From: Erodium maritimum
Taxonomy: Eukaryota > Streptophyta > Magnoliopsida > Geraniales > Geraniaceae
Length of the DNA: 64,000 nt
Assembly: GCA_963921825.1 (NCBI GenBank)
Contig: OY997596.1
Coordinates: forward strand, 4,345,001-4,409,000
Reading direction: 5' to 3'
Under the pieces are notes generated by a model. The model worked only from the letters and a program-made list of their open reading frames with translations. It had not been told where the DNA came from and searched no databases. The position numbers were made by a program, and so were the translations under genes. Of this stretch, positions 62,032-64,000 are shown piece by piece. How positions within the stretch are numbered: the stretch's first letter is position 1; every line of letters begins with the position of its first letter.

Positions 62032-62290
62032 CTAATTTGTAACGGTTCCAATGTGTAAACGCCACTTCCCATCGTCTTTGAGAATCTCCCACACAACACA
62101 TTTTGTCCATAGCCCATGTCGGCTTTCATAATCACTCACGGTTGCATTATAGATTTCCTCCTCGGTTGCGCTTTTCCTAAGGTCGTTGAGACGTCCCCGG
62201 TAAATATTATCGAAAGTCTTGCACTTTTTCCTCATCATTTGGAAATAATCCTTGACTTGCTTCTCCGTCCTCTTTGGCCACGCTTTATCT
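62032..62290 (-). pseudogene. Myb-like PIF accessory fragment
   Basis: Minus strand: KAWPKRTEKQVKDYFQ, MMRKKCKTFDNIYRG, SATEEEIYNATVSDYES and WEILKDDGKW. It matches the centre of the Harbinger-associated Myb/SANT-type protein also seen at 62584-63648. No N-terminal part is found; ends at a stop at 62032. Confidence 0.5.
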
Positions 62291-62583
62291 CCGGTTTGAA
62301 CGAGAGAGTTTGAGAGAGAGAGATTGAGAAATGTGTGAGAATTTGAGGGAGGAGTGAGTGATATTTATAGGAAGGGAGAGTGAAGGGGTCGACGTGACAA
62401 CCACGACCCACACGGTTACTATTCCAAAAATAGTAACCGTGCACGAAGACCGAGGCACCGAGAATCCGATAAAAAACAATTTTTAAATTTTTTTTTATTA
62501 AGTAGAATAAAACCTAAACTACAACAAAGCAACTAGATTAATTTTTTTATTATATAGAATAAAAACAAAAATAAAGAGACTCC

Positions 62584-63648
62584 CTAAATCGACTTTGAAC
62601 GTCTCTCCAGGCTTTCAATGAGTGCACGACGAGTCTTCTTATCCTCCTCGGATATGTCGGTGGTGTCTTGGCTAACCACTTTTTCCAACATCTCCATGAC
62701 TTGCACCTGCATCTTCATTCTGGTATCGACGAGATTCTGTTTCTTCGTAACTATCATCGATTCCCGCTCAACATACTCGTTCAGAAACTGCATTTACTCG
62801 GGTGGTAACACTGCCGGCTGGGGTGGGGGGTCCACTTGTTTTCCTTTGCCTCGAGCCTTGGCCTTGGCTCTTTTCTGGCCGATCGGTCGTTCGTCCCTTG
62901 CAAGCGAGTTCAACTCTTGATCGCACCCGTCGCCCGAAGTGTAGTTGCGAGACTCGTCCAACCTTGTCCGCTTGCTTGCTTCACTTTCTACGTCGAGGTT
63001 GCAGTCAAGCTCAATGTCGATGTCACATTGTGGAACCTTCTTATGTTGCCACTTCGGTTGCGCCCTCACGATCTTCCAAACATACTTGAGGTTGAACTCG
63101 TGGTCTTCCTCCTTCCTATACGCTCTTTCAGCGGCTGCAATGACATCAGCCTCGCTCCTCCCGCTTTTGAGATCGTTCTCAAAGCTGGTGTACTTCTCCT
63201 GGAATTTTGTGACGCTCTTGTTGGACCGATGCCAATGGTCCTTGCGAGCAGTCCACTCCCGAAGTGGGTTGTCTAGCTGGCGCGTCGACAGAACTCGACA
63301 TGTATTTTTTTCAGTACATGTCATTCCTCTGGTTCTTCCCGGTGATAGGGTCCAGCGAATTGTTGAGCCACGAACTCGCCAATCTATCCTCCTCCACGAT
63401 GGACCACTTCAGCTGCGGAGGTGCTTTCGTCGATGTAGATGCAGCCTTCTTCCCCTTCCCCTTCCCCTTCCTCCTCAATTGCGTGGTCGGAACGACTGAG
63501 AAGGTTGTGTGGCCGAAACGGATTGAGAAGGTTGCACGTTGGGGAATTGCGACTCTTGCCATTGGGAGTAGTGGGTAGGGTTGTATGGGGGAAGCGGCGA
63601 TGATTGGCTCGAGTTGATTAGGTTGGTGTATGACGCGATATTGGCCAT
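62584..63648 (-). pseudogene. PIF/Harbinger Myb-like ORF1-type protein, broken
   Basis: Accessory protein family of plant PIF elements (Myb/SANT trihelix-like; often labelled GST T3-like or NAM-associated). From 63648 it reads MANIASYTNLINSSQSSP, Gln/Ser/Pro-rich. A frame change leads to a Lys-rich patch and KWSIVEEDRLASSWLNNS, DPITGKNQ. A second change leads to REWTARKDHWHRSNKSVTKF, SEADVIAAAERAYRKEE and NLKYVWKIVRAQPKW, then GQKRAKAKARGKGKQ. A TAA at about 62793 is followed in frame by FLNEYVERESMIVTKKQ... to 62584. Two frameshifts and one nonsense codon make it a pseudogene. Confidence 0.75.
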
Positions 63649-64000
63649 GACGTCTTCTTCGATGTGGTGAGAGTCGGCGTCGTTCAATGACTCGGATACG
63701 AATTGGAGGCAGTGATTCTCGTCTATTGTGAATCGAAGAAAAAAACGAGAGAATTTGGAGAAGAATAGAATGAGAAAGGGAGCTTGAACCAAGTTAGGGA
63801 GTGAATTTTTGGGTTGAGGTGAATATGTATTTATAACAAATTTAGGTTTTTTTTTAATCGGCACCAACATTTGTCGGCTTCTCACTGACTCGCCGACTAG
63901 CCGTTGAGGTTGCCACGACGCGACGCGTCGTTGCAGGATGCTGCAACGACCTCTTAACACGCCGCCCCTGACACGACGCCTTGACACGGCCGTTGTTGAT

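Larger units (their letters stand above)
61753..64000 (-). mobile_element. PIF/Harbinger-like element, continues past the window
   Basis: The left end GAGCATCTCCAATGGTCT after TAA (61750-61752) matches the common plant PIF/Harbinger terminus and TAA target. Inside are decayed Myb-like accessory frames on the minus strand. No DDE transposase is in the window; it may lie beyond 64000 or be missing. The right end is not seen. Confidence 0.6.

Overview
The window is nuclear DNA of a flowering plant, most probably a eudicot. Genes have short AT-rich introns, the two best host genes are a plant subtilase and a plant Elongin C, and the rest is dominated by plant-type CACTA, MULE, PIF/Harbinger, LINE, Copia and MITE sequence. 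I cannot name the species.

Host genes: (1) a cucumisin-type subtilisin-like protease on the minus strand (7.0-12.0 kb), 10 exons, uninterrupted 736-residue frame, with an apparent GC-AG first intron; (2) Elongin C on the minus strand (14.8-16.9 kb), 3 exons, 98 residues, with two MITEs in intron 2; (3) an intronless F-box gene on the plus strand (52.7-53.8 kb). Nearly everything else is mobile DNA.

Layout: 1-6.5 kb, a Copia gag-protease relic split by a 3,991-bp CACTA element (18-bp perfect TIRs, ACC target duplication). 7-12 kb, subtilase. 12.7-13.6 kb, LINE-like 3' tail with a 26-bp minisatellite. 14.8-17 kb, Elongin C. 17.3-26.8 kb, a ~9.5-kb MULE-type element carrying two convergent genes, an intact 983-codon ULP1-like protease gene and a FAR1/MULE transposase disabled by one 19-bp tandem duplication. 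Its introns and flanks hold about 60 copies of a TTTATCA(A/C) motif, nearly all on the plus strand. 26.96-33.38 kb, a LINE ORF2 copy (endonuclease, RT, zinc finger, RNase H) with an 11-bp target duplication, split by a 1.8-kb insertion flanked by an 82-bp duplication. 33.4-35.7 kb and 49.9-52.4 kb, two copies of an ORF1-only LINE derivative. 35.8-43.0 kb and 48.9-49.9 kb, three copies of another non-autonomous poly(A) element (A1, A2, A3), each with a 13-15-bp target duplication; A1 holds an internally deleted Copia with 246-bp LTRs. 43.6-48.3 kb, decayed CACTA-type sequence. 54.6-58.3 kb, a long-TIR MITE interrupted by a 3.1-kb probable solo LTR. 61.75 kb to the end, a decayed PIF/Harbinger-like element.

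The most interesting system is the 17.3-26.8 kb element: a transposase, a co-resident SUMO-protease-like gene, and a dense strand-biased short motif confined to its non-coding DNA. By analogy with VANDAL elements, where an element-encoded protein reads short repeats spread through the element, the motif may be a recognition site for an element-encoded protein. That is inference.
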